A stretch of DNA of 64,000 nt from Myxacorys californica WJT36-NPBG1 (GTDB lineage Bacteria > Cyanobacteriota > Cyanobacteriia > Leptolyngbyales > Leptolyngbyaceae), in contig JAHHHO010000015.1 of assembly GCA_019359315.1 (NCBI GenBank), positions 31,103 through 95,102 on the forward strand. Direction: 5' to 3'. Under the pieces are notes generated by a model. It had not been told where the DNA came from. It saw only the letters and a list, made by a program, of their open reading frames with translations, and made no database searches. Position numbers and translations under genes: made by a program. Shown piece by piece: positions 1 to 8,583 of the stretch (its first letter is position 1; every line of letters starts with the position of its first letter).

Positions 1-864
1 TACCAAGATAACTCTGCCACCTACAAACACTCGAATTTCCTCCGGCTCTTTCTGCGCATTCAGCAGCAGCAACGATGGTCTTCCCATTTCATAGCCTTGC
101 TCAACTCGAATATCGATTTCTGGCGTTCCAAAATACTCGTGTTGCACTAAATATCCTGCAAGGCACCCGTTTGCGCTTCCGGTTGCCGGATCTTCAGCCA
201 CGCCTAAACCATCGGCAAAGACACGCACACTCAAGTCATTCTCAGAACGATTGGTTTCAGGACAAAAAATTAGAATTGCTTTTGCCTGAGTCGTTTCGAT
301 CAGCTTGAAAAACCGTTCTTTGTTGACTCTGGCTTGCTGGAGAGCCGTATGCGTTTTGAGCGGCGCAATGATGAAGGGAACTCCGGTCGAAACTTCTGCG
401 ATCGGGAAGCGATCGTCCATTTGCGATGCCTCAAGATTCAGAATTTCAGCAATCTCGGTTAACTCAAATCGTTGTCCAAAGACTGGAGAATTTTGGCGCA
501 TCCACAGGACATCGGGGCGCTGATCGTGATAACTGATCGTGACGGGAATCTGCCCCACTTGAAGATTTAAGGTGATAGCGTCGATCGCGCGACCCATTAT
601 TTCCTGTTGCAGAACAAAAACAGTGCCCAAGGTCGGGTGCCCAGCGAAAGGAAGCTCCTGTTTCGGAGTAAAGATGCGAACGGGGAATCCGCCCTCCTGC
701 GGCTCCTCAGAAACAATAAACGTCGTCTCCGAATAATTCATCTCATTGGCAATTTGCTGCATTTGTTCAGAAGAAAGCTCCGCCGCTTGCCGAAACACCG
801 CTAACTGATTCCCGGCATACTTCTGTTCTGCAAAGACATCAACAATGTAAAAGGGCAATCCCAT
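1..864 (-). CDS. PhzF family isomerase/epimerase-like protein (3' end cut by window edge)
   Basis: The minus-strand frame is open from an ATG at 862-864 to the window edge, 288 codons, with its last few codons outside. It begins MGLPFYIVDVFAE, as PhzF proteins do. Family motifs are visible: NYSETTF early, with the Glu that aligns with the catalytic acid of PhzF; FAGHPTLGT near residue 80; and ATGSANGCLAGYL in the C-terminal half. The length fits the usual 260-300 residues, so little is missing. PhzF folds are two-lobed diaminopimelate-epimerase-like enzymes, and outside phenazine producers the substrate is usually unknown. Nothing nearby suggests phenazine synthesis, so only the family is assigned. 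Confidence 0.88.
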   Translation of the reverse strand, partial: MGLPFYIVDVFAEQKYAGNQLAVFRQAAELSSEQMQQIANEMNYSETTFIVSEEPQEGGFPVRIFTPKQELPFAGHPTLGTVFVLQQEIMGRAIDAITLNLQVGQIPVTISYHDQRPDVLWMRQNSPVFGQRFELTEIAEILNLEASQMDDRFPIAEVSTGVPFIIAPLKTHTALQQARVNKERFFKLIETTQAKAILIFCPETNRSENDLSVRVFADGLGVAEDPATGSANGCLAGYLVQHEYFGTPEIDIRVEQGYEMGRPSLLLLNAQKEPEEIRVFVGGRVILV

Positions 865-1062
865 GACGTTACTGGTAAAAAATTATTTCTAATTCTTCCA
901 TAGTGCTGATCCCCAAATTCTATATCCGAGCTAGAAAGCTAGAATTGCTCGCTTTGTGTAAAGAAAACTTACTTTCTAGAGGTAGATCTTTTCGTTTCAC
1001 AAAAACTTTATAATTGCTCCTGGCAAAACTGTATTGATGTTTACAATTTTATTAGCTGTGTC

Positions 1063-2442
1063 ATGTTGATCCTTGGACTTGTTTGGGTCGCCTCTTGGTT
1101 TGGCGGCATTTCTTCCTTAAGTGGAAAGCTGCTAGAAGCACCCCAGTACTGGTCTACTGTGCTTTCTAGTAACACGTTTTCTAGCGCGGCAACTAGCACT
1201 ACCAAGCTGCAAAGGATTGCAGTATCTCAGGATGCTTCACTGTCCAGTCATTCACCTCTCAAGATTGTTTCTGTCAAGACTGTTTTAGGCTCTATTTCAG
1301 ATTCGGTTCGCTTCAACTTCGCCGCATCTGACAGAAAAAATCAAAATCAAGCCACCAATTCGTCTTTTGATGATTCAGACGGCTGGCTCGAAACTGTTGA
1401 AGATCTGTTAGTCAACGCGGTTTTCGATCCAGCGTCAGAGGAGAATGCGGCTTCTCCCGTGCCTCCCTTCTCCTCTGACAAGGCTTCAGATTCTGAGGCC
1501 GCGATCGCAACTGAGCAGGCGTCCGAGACTTCGATGGAGGCTTGGCTAAAGGCGGCAGAAAATCTACTGCTGGGGTTTCCTAGTTTAGCCACTGAGGTGG
1601 AAGACGACTATTCTTCAGTGTCAGTCATTGAAGTAGGAGATGACGATGAAATTTTGAGTCCTAACCCGGAGGCACAGAGCCAACCGCTTCTAAAATGCGC
1701 TACGTCGCAAAGCAACCCCTCAGAGCCATCCGCACTGAGGGGTTTTCAAGTTTGGGTGCAAGATTGTCTCGTGGCGATCGTTCCTGAGCAGCAGGTAGCA
1801 GACGCGATCGCAGATGCCGTCACCCCGCTTGTAGAAATGACCGACATCAATCCCGCTGACCTACAGCCTGCGGTAATCGATGGGAACGCGGTTGGAAAAT
1901 TTGGCGATCGCACGCTATTCACAATTGATCAATCTTTAGCCGATCAGATCGGGCGTCCGGCGGAACTGATTGCGATCGACTGGATCAACAATATTCGCAT
2001 CTCGCTGGGACATCCGCCGCTACCCCTAGCCGAGGCGCAAGTGCAGATGCACCAACTCCAGCCCACCAACGCGAGTATCGATGGCAAAGCCTCTTGGTAC
2101 GGACCTTATTTTCACGGACGACAAACAGCAACCGGCGAAATTTTCGATCAAAATGCTTTGACTGCCGCTCATCGCTCATTACCCTTTGGAACCTATCTCA
2201 AAGTGACCAATCAACTGAACGGCAAAAGCGTTGTGGTGCGAGTGAACGATCGAGGCCCCTATTTTGATGAGGATGAACGGGTGATCGATCTATCCAATCG
2301 AGCCGCGCTGTGCATTAGTAGCGACGCTCACGGAGTTGTACCGATCGAAGCGGTAGTGCTACAACAAAGTCCTGCTTCAAACACCGCTTCTAAAGAAGGA
2401 ACTCAAGTTTCCTTATCCCCCAATCGCGCTATTGGCTACTAG
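1063..2442 (+). CDS. RlpA-like double-psi beta-barrel exported protein
   Basis: This 459-residue protein starts with a hydrophobic signal or anchor (MLILGLVWVASWFGGI). A long Ser/Ala/Glu-rich low-complexity region follows (about residues 50-220), then a middle region of unknown fold. The C-terminal RlpA-like double-psi beta-barrel (about 345-440) shows GKASWYGPYFHG, TAAHRSLPFGTYL and VRVNDRGPY. RlpA proteins act on or bind septal peptidoglycan and some are lytic transglycosylases; the Asp of NDRGPY is the conserved active-site position. The low-complexity part is probably a periplasmic spacer. Its 3' end overlaps the convergent Crp-family gene by 14 bp. An earlier ATG at 1037 is out of frame and soon stops, so the start is 1063. 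Confidence 0.82.
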   Translation: MLILGLVWVASWFGGISSLSGKLLEAPQYWSTVLSSNTFSSAATSTTKLQRIAVSQDASLSSHSPLKIVSVKTVLGSISDSVRFNFAASDRKNQNQATNSSFDDSDGWLETVEDLLVNAVFDPASEENAASPVPPFSSDKASDSEAAIATEQASETSMEAWLKAAENLLLGFPSLATEVEDDYSSVSVIEVGDDDEILSPNPEAQSQPLLKCATSQSNPSEPSALRGFQVWVQDCLVAIVPEQQVADAIADAVTPLVEMTDINPADLQPAVIDGNAVGKFGDRTLFTIDQSLADQIGRPAELIAIDWINNIRISLGHPPLPLAEAQVQMHQLQPTNASIDGKASWYGPYFHGRQTATGEIFDQNALTAAHRSLPFGTYLKVTNQLNGKSVVVRVNDRGPYFDEDERVIDLSNRAALCISSDAHGVVPIEAVVLQQSPASNTASKEGTQVSLSPNRAIGY

Positions 2443-3103
2443 CTGCTTTTAGGCTCGGGTGCTGCAAAATGATTTGGCGGTTCGACGCAATTTTTATCCA
2501 TCCTTCTTGCCGGAGTTGACCAAACAGGCGAGTGACGGTGACGCGGGTTGTGCCGATCGCATTGGCAATTTGCTGATGCGTCAGTCTGATGTTAAGCCGA
2601 ACCCCTTCAGTTCCAGGTTGCCCGACTTCATACTGAAGCAGCAGCAGGAATTGTTTGAGGCGTTCTTCCACGCGGCGGTAGCCTGCTAAGGCAAGAAAAG
2701 CTTCGGTTTGCTGGAGCCGCCGTCCCAGATGTCTAAAAATCCCTTGACTTAATGCAGGGGATTTTTCAATTTCAGTCAAGGTCAGACACATCAAATCGGC
2801 ATCTGATAGCGCGATCGCATGATATGGAAAAATCCCAGTTAACGGCAGTCCAAACGGCATAGATGCCGTCACCACGCCCAACAACGCTTCATCTCCCGTC
2901 GGGTAGAGTGTATTCAGCGACACAATGCCTCGGCAGACAATCCACACCTCATCGGCACGCATTTGGATGGGTTGACCACTGCGAAAGGGTTGTAGGCTCC
3001 GCTCTCGATAAAGCTGCTCCAGTAACTGACGAAGATCGGGGGGGCTAGTCAAACTGGATGTGAAGGATTGGATCATGGAGGACCTTCCGTAATCAGGTTC
3101 CAC
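2429..3103 (-). CDS. Crp/Fnr family transcriptional regulator
   Basis: The protein has 224 residues. The N-terminal part (about 30-130) looks like a cyclic-nucleotide-binding-type beta roll (VWIVCRGIVSLNTLYPTGDEALLGVV) without an obvious cAMP-binding Arg/Glu signature. The C-terminal winged helix-turn-helix (about 165-215) has LTHQQIANAIGTTRVTVTRL, typical of Crp/Fnr/NtcA regulators. It resembles cyanobacterial NtcA-like paralogues rather than NtcA itself, so no symbol is given. A second in-frame ATG at 3076 (MIQSF) could be the true start. The 3' end overlaps the convergent RlpA-like gene by 14 bp. Confidence 0.8.
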   Translation of the reverse strand: MEPDYGRSSMIQSFTSSLTSPPDLRQLLEQLYRERSLQPFRSGQPIQMRADEVWIVCRGIVSLNTLYPTGDEALLGVVTASMPFGLPLTGIFPYHAIALSDADLMCLTLTEIEKSPALSQGIFRHLGRRLQQTEAFLALAGYRRVEERLKQFLLLLQYEVGQPGTEGVRLNIRLTHQQIANAIGTTRVTVTRLFGQLRQEGWIKIASNRQIILQHPSLKAASSQ

Positions 3104-3251
3104 GTAATACTGTAAAAGCTAGACTTCAAGACAAGGTAATCGACAGGTTAACGTTAGAAGCAATTTCTGATTTTCTGTTCGCTCGTTCCTAGAGCTTGCC
3201 GTCTCTTCCTGCGATTACAATAATTGAAAGGCGGATCAGGCAGGGAGTGAC

Positions 3252-3959
3252 GTGACTCAGGATAAACCAAATTCTGGCAGCAGCGGCAAGCGAGCGCCTT
3301 ATCAGAAGGTGGCGGGTTCCAATTACTACACGCTTTTGGGGTTACATCCTGCGGCGTCGGTGCGCGAGATCCGGCAGACCTACCGGGAGTTGAGCAAACT
3401 CTACCACCCGGACACAACAGCGTTGCCAAGCGCGATCGCCACCGAGAAATTTCAGCGAATTAATGAAGCTTACGCCACTCTCAGCAATCCCGATCGCAGA
3501 ACGGCTTACGATCAGAAGATAGGCTATTCCCGTGTTGTCGTCGCTCAACCTTTACCGACTCTAAACAAGCCCCAGCCGAGTTCGTCAGCCTATTTAGATC
3601 CAACCGATCGCCCCCTCTCAGCAGGAGAAATTTTTGCGCTGTTTATCTTGGGTCTGACGTTTGTGGCCTGCTTAGTATTGGCGGTGACGATTGGTTTAAC
3701 GAGAGGCGAAGCAGCGTTTAAGCCATTGGTTGCTCAAGATCCGGTGATTCAAGAAGCGTTTGAAATATTGCAGCCTCCTTCAGACAGCGGCGGGGCAAAA
3801 CCAGAAAGGTTTTCTCCGTTGATAGAAACACCAATGAATCTAACTCCCAGTTCAGCCACCGCAACTGACCCGGCAAGAGCAACTTTTGAAGGAAACACGC
3901 CGAAACCTTCAGAGACTGCTCCGGTAGAATTTGAGGCCGTCGCCAAATTTAACGATTAG
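3252..3959 (+). CDS. J-domain (DnaJ-like) membrane protein
   Basis: This 235-residue protein carries a J domain at about residues 25-92 (YYTLLGLHPAASVREIRQTY, then YHPDT with the HPD tripeptide that stimulates DnaK ATPase, then RINEAYATLSNPDRRTAYD). A single transmembrane helix near 125-148 (FILGLTFVACLVLAVTIGL) precedes a Pro/Thr/Ser-rich tail. It has no Gly/Phe region or zinc fingers, so it is a type III J protein, probably membrane-tethered with the J domain in the cytoplasm. The start codon is GTG. A DUF3143 gene follows 62 bp downstream on the same strand and may be co-transcribed. The client protein is unknown. Confidence 0.85.
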   Translation: MTQDKPNSGSSGKRAPYQKVAGSNYYTLLGLHPAASVREIRQTYRELSKLYHPDTTALPSAIATEKFQRINEAYATLSNPDRRTAYDQKIGYSRVVVAQPLPTLNKPQPSSSAYLDPTDRPLSAGEIFALFILGLTFVACLVLAVTIGLTRGEAAFKPLVAQDPVIQEAFEILQPPSDSGGAKPERFSPLIETPMNLTPSSATATDPARATFEGNTPKPSETAPVEFEAVAKFND

Positions 3960-4021
3960 CCAAATGTAATAATTGAATCTAGTCGTTCACTACCCCATCC
4001 TTAGCAGCTATCCCTTACCCT

Positions 4022-4288
4022 ATGACTCTTCCCCCAGCTGATACTCCCCTTTACAATCATCCCCTCCCTCAGATTGAATCTTGGCTGACAGATCAAGGCT
4101 GTCAGCAAGATTCAGATGAACTTCATTGCTGGACAATAGAGCGTTCAAAGTGGCAAGCAGAACTCTGCTTGGATGTAGATCAATTAACGGTGCGCTATCT
4201 CAACGTTGAAGGTCGGGACTTGCAGCGCTCCTTCAAATATTCGCTCTCCCGCCAAGACCTCGAAGACGCTATCTTTGGCGGACCTTAG
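4022..4288 (+). CDS. DUF3143 domain-containing protein
   Basis: This small soluble protein of 88 residues matches the cyanobacterial DUF3143 family: LYNHPLPQIESWL near the start, ELHCWTIERSKWQAEL in the middle, and RYLNVEGRDLQRSFKYSLSR toward the end. There is no signal peptide or membrane segment. Its function is unknown. It lies just downstream of the J-domain gene, and its stop is only 20 bp from the stop of convergent uppS, leaving no room for a large terminator. Confidence 0.8.
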   Translation: MTLPPADTPLYNHPLPQIESWLTDQGCQQDSDELHCWTIERSKWQAELCLDVDQLTVRYLNVEGRDLQRSFKYSLSRQDLEDAIFGGP

Positions 4289-4307
4289 TACTCTAGACAA
4301 GTCTGTA

Positions 4308-5066
4308 TTAGGCTTTACCAACCTTTCCAAAGCGTCGCTCACGGCCTTGATACGACGCTAGAGCTTGATGAAACTCATGCCGATCGAAGTCAGGCCAGAG
4401 GGTATCTGTAACGTAAAGTTCGGCATAGGCCGCTTGCCACAGCAGAAAATTGCTCAGGCGCATCTCACCACTCGTCCGGATTAGCAAGTCCGGATCGCAG
4501 ACTCCAGCTGTGTAAAGATGCCGATCAAACAGACTTTCATCAATGTCGTCTGGTTGAATTAAGCCTTGTTGAATTTGAGCGGCGATCGCACGGCAGGCCC
4601 GCACAATTTCTTGCCTCCCACCGTAATTTGTCGCGACTGAGAACGTAATGCCCTGATTGTCTTTTGTTTCCAGCATCGATCGCTCAATCTCTGCCTGCAA
4701 ACTCGTGGGCAGCGCATCTAAGTTGCCCACAAAGCGAATGCGGACATTTTCTTCTTTCATTTCGCGCAACTCTTGGCGCAGCACCCGCTCAAACAGCGTC
4801 ATCAAGAAATCGACTTCTTCGAGTGGTCTACCCCAATTTTCGGTCGAAAAAGCATATGCCGTCAGCGCTTGAACGCCCCAATCTCGGCAGCAGCGCAGCA
4901 GATCTTTTAGCGTATCCACCCCACGTCGATGTCCCATGATGCGCGGAAGACCTTGACGCTTTGCCCAGCGTCCATTTCCATCCATAATCACAGCAACATG
5001 TTTAGGCAAGCGATCGCGATGCAAATCAGTCGGTAATTCTTGTAAAGTCGAGGGCTTCGCAGTCAT
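4308..5066 (-). CDS. uppS: Isoprenyl transferase (cis-prenyl / undecaprenyl diphosphate synthase)
   Basis: The 252-residue protein adds isopentenyl units to farnesyl diphosphate in cis, making the long-chain carrier lipid for peptidoglycan and other envelope glycans. Family signatures are complete: [16 protein letters not shown] with the catalytic Asp, [48 protein letters not shown], and the C-terminal GRERRFG. Its length is normal. It is the last gene of a minus-strand run lysA-cdaA-uppS, with 68 bp between cdaA and uppS. That arrangement is common in cyanobacteria and links cell-wall precursor supply with c-di-AMP. Confidence 0.95.
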   Translation of the reverse strand: MTAKPSTLQELPTDLHRDRLPKHVAVIMDGNGRWAKRQGLPRIMGHRRGVDTLKDLLRCCRDWGVQALTAYAFSTENWGRPLEEVDFLMTLFERVLRQELREMKEENVRIRFVGNLDALPTSLQAEIERSMLETKDNQGITFSVATNYGGRQEIVRACRAIAAQIQQGLIQPDDIDESLFDRHLYTAGVCDPDLLIRTSGEMRLSNFLLWQAAYAELYVTDTLWPDFDRHEFHQALASYQGRERRFGKVGKA

Positions 5067-5134
5067 TGTTTTCGAGCAACCGAGGGTGAGTAGTCAAGCC
5101 GTTCGAGCAATCGAACATCAACAGAAACGGGAAT

Positions 5135-6109
5135 TTAGAACTCTGAATCGCCAGGCTTTCGCCCATCACTGACCTTGGGTTTAGCTTTACGAAGCTCTAC
5201 CGAATTGGGTAACGTCCGTTTTTGAAACAGCCGTGAGAACAAGGATAATCCCTTGGTCATCAAGCGGCGAATGAACGTTCTTAGATTTGGAGCGACAGGT
5301 TCGCGATCGCCCGAAAACGAGAACTTCGCTTCTAGTAACTCCTTCAATTTACTGCTCGTGAGGGGACGATTTAGAATTCCACGTTCTGCTAGTGAAATTG
5401 ACCCCGTTTCTTCAGAAACAACAATACAAATACAAGTTTCTACTCGGTCAGTCATTCCCATCGCGGCACGATGACGAGTGCCAAGCTGCCGAGACGCTGT
5501 TTTCTCTGATAGAGGCAGAATCACCCCTGCTGCCACAATGCGAGAGCCACGAATGAGAACGGCTCCATCGTGCAGCAGCGTTGTCGTTTGAAAAATCGTT
5601 TGCAACAACTCTTTTGAAAGTTCCGCATTCAATTTTACGCCTGGAACTGAGAAATCGCGCTCATCGATTGGGCTACCGGTTTCTAGAATTAAAAGTGCTC
5701 CTGTTCGATTTTGGGATAGCTCTTTGATCGCATCAACAATTTGATCCGTCACACTGTCCGATCCGGGCAAGCTGCGGCGAGACGGTTGAAACAGCTGCAC
5801 GATTTCTCCTCGTCCAAGCTGTTCTAAAAATCGTCGGAACTCGGATTGCAAAATGAATGCCATCGCTACAGCTGCACCCACAACCAAGTTATTGAGGACA
5901 AAGCTGAGCAGTGTCAGGTCAACCCGACGACTGATTGCTGCCGCCAGCATCAGAACAATAAAACCCCTCACCATCCAAAGGGTGCGACGCTCTCCAATAA
6001 TGATCAGCATCATGTAGGTCAGTGCCAACACCAACCCGACATCGAGCAAAAACCGAAGATTTTCCAGGTTAAGCAAGAACTGGAGATTGTCTAGAGTGAG
6101 AGCTAACAA
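5135..6109 (-). CDS. cdaA: Diadenylate cyclase CdaA (c-di-AMP synthase)
   Basis: The 324-residue protein condenses two ATP into the second messenger c-di-AMP. N-terminal hydrophobic segments (about 15-95) form a membrane anchor (VGLVLALTYMMLIIIGERR). The DisA_N/DAC catalytic domain follows (about 105-265), with the DGA motif (TLLHDGAVLIRG) and the RHR motif (LGTRHRAAMGMT), both required for catalysis. A basic, Ser-rich C-terminal extension of about 50 residues goes beyond the core. It lies between lysA and uppS on the same strand. In cyanobacteria c-di-AMP is linked to osmotic and night-time physiology, though the sequence does not show the regulation here. Confidence 0.93.
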   Translation of the reverse strand: MLALTLDNLQFLLNLENLRFLLDVGLVLALTYMMLIIIGERRTLWMVRGFIVLMLAAAISRRVDLTLLSFVLNNLVVGAAVAMAFILQSEFRRFLEQLGRGEIVQLFQPSRRSLPGSDSVTDQIVDAIKELSQNRTGALLILETGSPIDERDFSVPGVKLNAELSKELLQTIFQTTTLLHDGAVLIRGSRIVAAGVILPLSEKTASRQLGTRHRAAMGMTDRVETCICIVVSEETGSISLAERGILNRPLTSSKLKELLEAKFSFSGDREPVAPNLRTFIRRLMTKGLSLFSRLFQKRTLPNSVELRKAKPKVSDGRKPGDSEF

Positions 6110-6245
6110 GGACGGTATCCTGTCAGGAGCAGTTGGGAAGAAGAGGGATGAGGGATGAGGGAGGAAGGATGGAGGAGAAAGAACGAGAGAGATAGGAGTC
6201 GTTCTGTATTCCTAGACAGTAGGTTCCTAGTTCATCCTTACATCG

Positions 6246-7679
6246 TTATTTCAGATGGGCAGGAAGGCGATCGTAACGAATCAAATCTTCGTAGGTTTCC
6301 CGTTGCAAGATGAGAGCCGCGTTGCTATTGCCGACCAAAACAGCCGCCGGGCGAGCCAGTCGATTGTAGTTAGACGACATGCTGTAATTGTAAGCTCCGG
6401 TTGCCATGACAACGAGAGTATCTCCGGGTTGAGTTGGAGGGAGTGTCGCGTCTTTAATTAGAATGTCTCCCGATTCACAGTGCTTGCCGGCGATCGTCAC
6501 CGTCTCGGTCATGGGTTCTGACATGCGGTTGGCGACGATCGCCCGACAAATCGACTGATACGTAATCGGACGAGGATTATCAGACATACCGCCATCGACA
6601 CTCAGATAGGTGCGAATGCCTGGAATCGTTTTCTTGCTACCGACTGTATATGCGGTCACGCAAGAAGAGCCGATCAGAGAACGTCCTGGCTCTGCTAAAA
6701 CTTTAGGCAAAGGAATATTAGCGGCTTGACACGCTTGAATGAGTCCATCACAAACCGTTTTCACCCATTCATCGATACTGGGTGGATCGTCGCCTTCGTT
6801 GTAGCGAATTCCTAAGCCGCCGCCCACATTAATTTCTTTGATCGTGAATCCGTGCTGTGTCGCTTTATTCAACCACTGCACCATCACACCCCCTAAATCC
6901 TGATGGGCTTGCAGTTCAAAAATTTGAGAGCCAATGTGTGCGTGCAAGCCAACCAGCGACAAGGATGGATATTGGCTGATGAATTTGAAGACCTCCTCAA
7001 CCTGATTTGGATCAAAGCCAAATTTACTGTCGATGTGCCCCGTGCGAATGTATTCGTGGGTGTGGCAGTCTAGCCCTGGTGTGATCCGCATCATGATTTG
7101 GATGCAGCTGTCGGTTTTCAAACTCGCCAGCGTCTCGATCTCCAAGCGGTTGTCTACCACGATCGTACAACCCGACTCGACAGCAAATTTGAGTTCACTC
7201 AGCGATTTATTGTTGCCATGTAAATAGATCTTTCTGGGGTTCGCTCCGGCTTGCAGTGCGGTGAAGAGTTCGCCGCCCGTTGCAACATCAATTCCTAATT
7301 CTTCTTGAGTAACGATCGCGCAAACCGCTAGACAGTTCCAAGCTTTCGAGGCATACAGCACTTGAGATTCGCCAGGATAGTAGCGTTTAAATGCGTCCCG
7401 ATATTGGCGACAGGCTGTTCTCAGGGAAGCTTCATCCAATATGTAGAGAGGCGAGCCAAATTGCTGAACCAGATCTGTTACATCGTAACCTCCAATTTCT
7501 AAATGGTCGCGATCGTTGACCTTTGCAGTCAACGGCACTAGAGACTGATTTGGAGAGCGCTCTGGTGTAATGTCGGTTAAGTATTGGCGACCTGTATTTT
7601 GCGCCTCTAAAGCGTGAGTCGATACCATTCTTGTTGCGTCCTCGATCGCTGGGGGCGGGTGACTTGCCCATTTAAACAC
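6246..7679 (-). CDS. lysA: Diaminopimelate decarboxylase
   Basis: This PLP enzyme converts meso-diaminopimelate to lysine and CO2, the last step of lysine synthesis. It has 477 residues; the first 45 or so are an extension before the fold-type III barrel. Visible motifs are VLYASKAWN with the PLP lysine, HAHIGSQIFE, NVGGGLGIRYN, EPGRSLIG binding PLP phosphate, and GKHCESGDIL with the Cys/Glu from the dimer interface. It heads the minus-strand cluster with cdaA (136 bp downstream) and uppS. Only 56 bp separate its start from the divergent rimI-like gene, so the two promoters must overlap. Confidence 0.95.
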   Translation of the reverse strand: MFKWASHPPPAIEDATRMVSTHALEAQNTGRQYLTDITPERSPNQSLVPLTAKVNDRDHLEIGGYDVTDLVQQFGSPLYILDEASLRTACRQYRDAFKRYYPGESQVLYASKAWNCLAVCAIVTQEELGIDVATGGELFTALQAGANPRKIYLHGNNKSLSELKFAVESGCTIVVDNRLEIETLASLKTDSCIQIMMRITPGLDCHTHEYIRTGHIDSKFGFDPNQVEEVFKFISQYPSLSLVGLHAHIGSQIFELQAHQDLGGVMVQWLNKATQHGFTIKEINVGGGLGIRYNEGDDPPSIDEWVKTVCDGLIQACQAANIPLPKVLAEPGRSLIGSSCVTAYTVGSKKTIPGIRTYLSVDGGMSDNPRPITYQSICRAIVANRMSEPMTETVTIAGKHCESGDILIKDATLPPTQPGDTLVVMATGAYNYSMSSNYNRLARPAAVLVGNSNAALILQRETYEDLIRYDRLPAHLK

Positions 7680-7735
7680 TATGTTACCCAGTGTACAATT
7701 GAGGGCTGTTGATTCGGAGTCGAATTTAACGCGGC

Positions 7736-8461
7736 GTGACCTCGATTAAGCTTCAGCCTCTTGACCACACTCTTCTTCCGGCCGCGCTCCAGTTGGATCA
7801 CCTTTGCTTTGGTGGTTTATGGACGCTGGACGGCTATCAGAGAGAATTAGAAAGCCCAAATAGCGACTTACTGGCGATCGTTCCAGCACCTTCAACCCCT
7901 GATGAAGAAGCAGTTGTCATCACTGACATCACTGAAGAGCGGAGCGAATTCCTCGTTAACCCAAAAGTTAATCCAAAAGCAAATCTTTCAACGAGCCGCC
8001 CACGTGCTACATCTGCGACCCCATCCGCTGCCAGCGATCCCCTGCTCGGACTTGGCTGCTATTGGGCAATTCTTGACGAAGCTCACATCACAATTTTGGG
8101 CATTCATCCTGACTACCAGCGACGCGGACTCGGGCACCTTATGCTATGTGCCCTCCTCGATCGTGCCCGCCAACGCGACATGGCACGCGCTACCTTAGAG
8201 GTCAGAATTTCTAATCAGTCCGCTCTATTGCTATATCAAAAGTTTGGATTTCAAATTGCAGGACAGCGTAAAGGTTATTACACTGATACCGGCGAAGATG
8301 CCCTAATTCTATGGCGCGGCAAACTTCAATCGACTGAGTTCGGCACGCTTCTGACAACGCAATGGACTGAAATTCACCATCGTCTTACGCACCACCATTG
8401 GTCACTTCAGCTTGGTTTAGAGTTGTTAATAGCAGAGAACTCTACCTTGACTTATCCCTAA
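7736..8461 (+). CDS. rimI: RimI-like GNAT N-acetyltransferase (ribosomal protein alanine acetyltransferase family)
   Basis: This 241-residue GNAT has the acetyl-CoA loop (ILGIHPDYQRRGLGHLML, with the Q/R-x-x-G-x-G/A pattern) followed by ATLEVRISNQSALLLYQKFGF and GQRKGYYTDTGEDALIL. That arrangement is characteristic of RimI, which acetylates the N-terminal alanine of ribosomal protein S18. It is longer than the usual ~150-190 residues because a low-complexity segment (about residues 55-100, rich in Pro/Ser/Thr/Asn) interrupts the fold before the core strand, and there is a ~45-residue C-terminal tail. The start is GTG. The target protein is inferred from the family. Confidence 0.78.
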   Translation: MTSIKLQPLDHTLLPAALQLDHLCFGGLWTLDGYQRELESPNSDLLAIVPAPSTPDEEAVVITDITEERSEFLVNPKVNPKANLSTSRPRATSATPSAASDPLLGLGCYWAILDEAHITILGIHPDYQRRGLGHLMLCALLDRARQRDMARATLEVRISNQSALLLYQKFGFQIAGQRKGYYTDTGEDALILWRGKLQSTEFGTLLTTQWTEIHHRLTHHHWSLQLGLELLIAENSTLTYP

Positions 8462-8570
8462 GCTTTCGCTGACAATCTGCCTTTGGCTATAAATTTTTCT
8501 TTTTCTTGGCTCGACCGAACGAAAGAGATCGGTTATCGCGCTCCAACCTGTTGCTGGAATCATAGCAACC

Positions 8571-8576
8571 GGAGGT
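8571..8576 (+). promoter_or_regulatory. Strong Shine-Dalgarno sequence of clpC
   Basis: GGAGGT lies 7 bases before the ATG at 8584. The conserved family start ([14 protein letters not shown] at 8632) has no comparable sequence before it. This favours initiation at 8584, giving a 16-residue N-terminal extension. Confidence 0.6.
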
Positions 8577-8583
8577 TTTGTCT

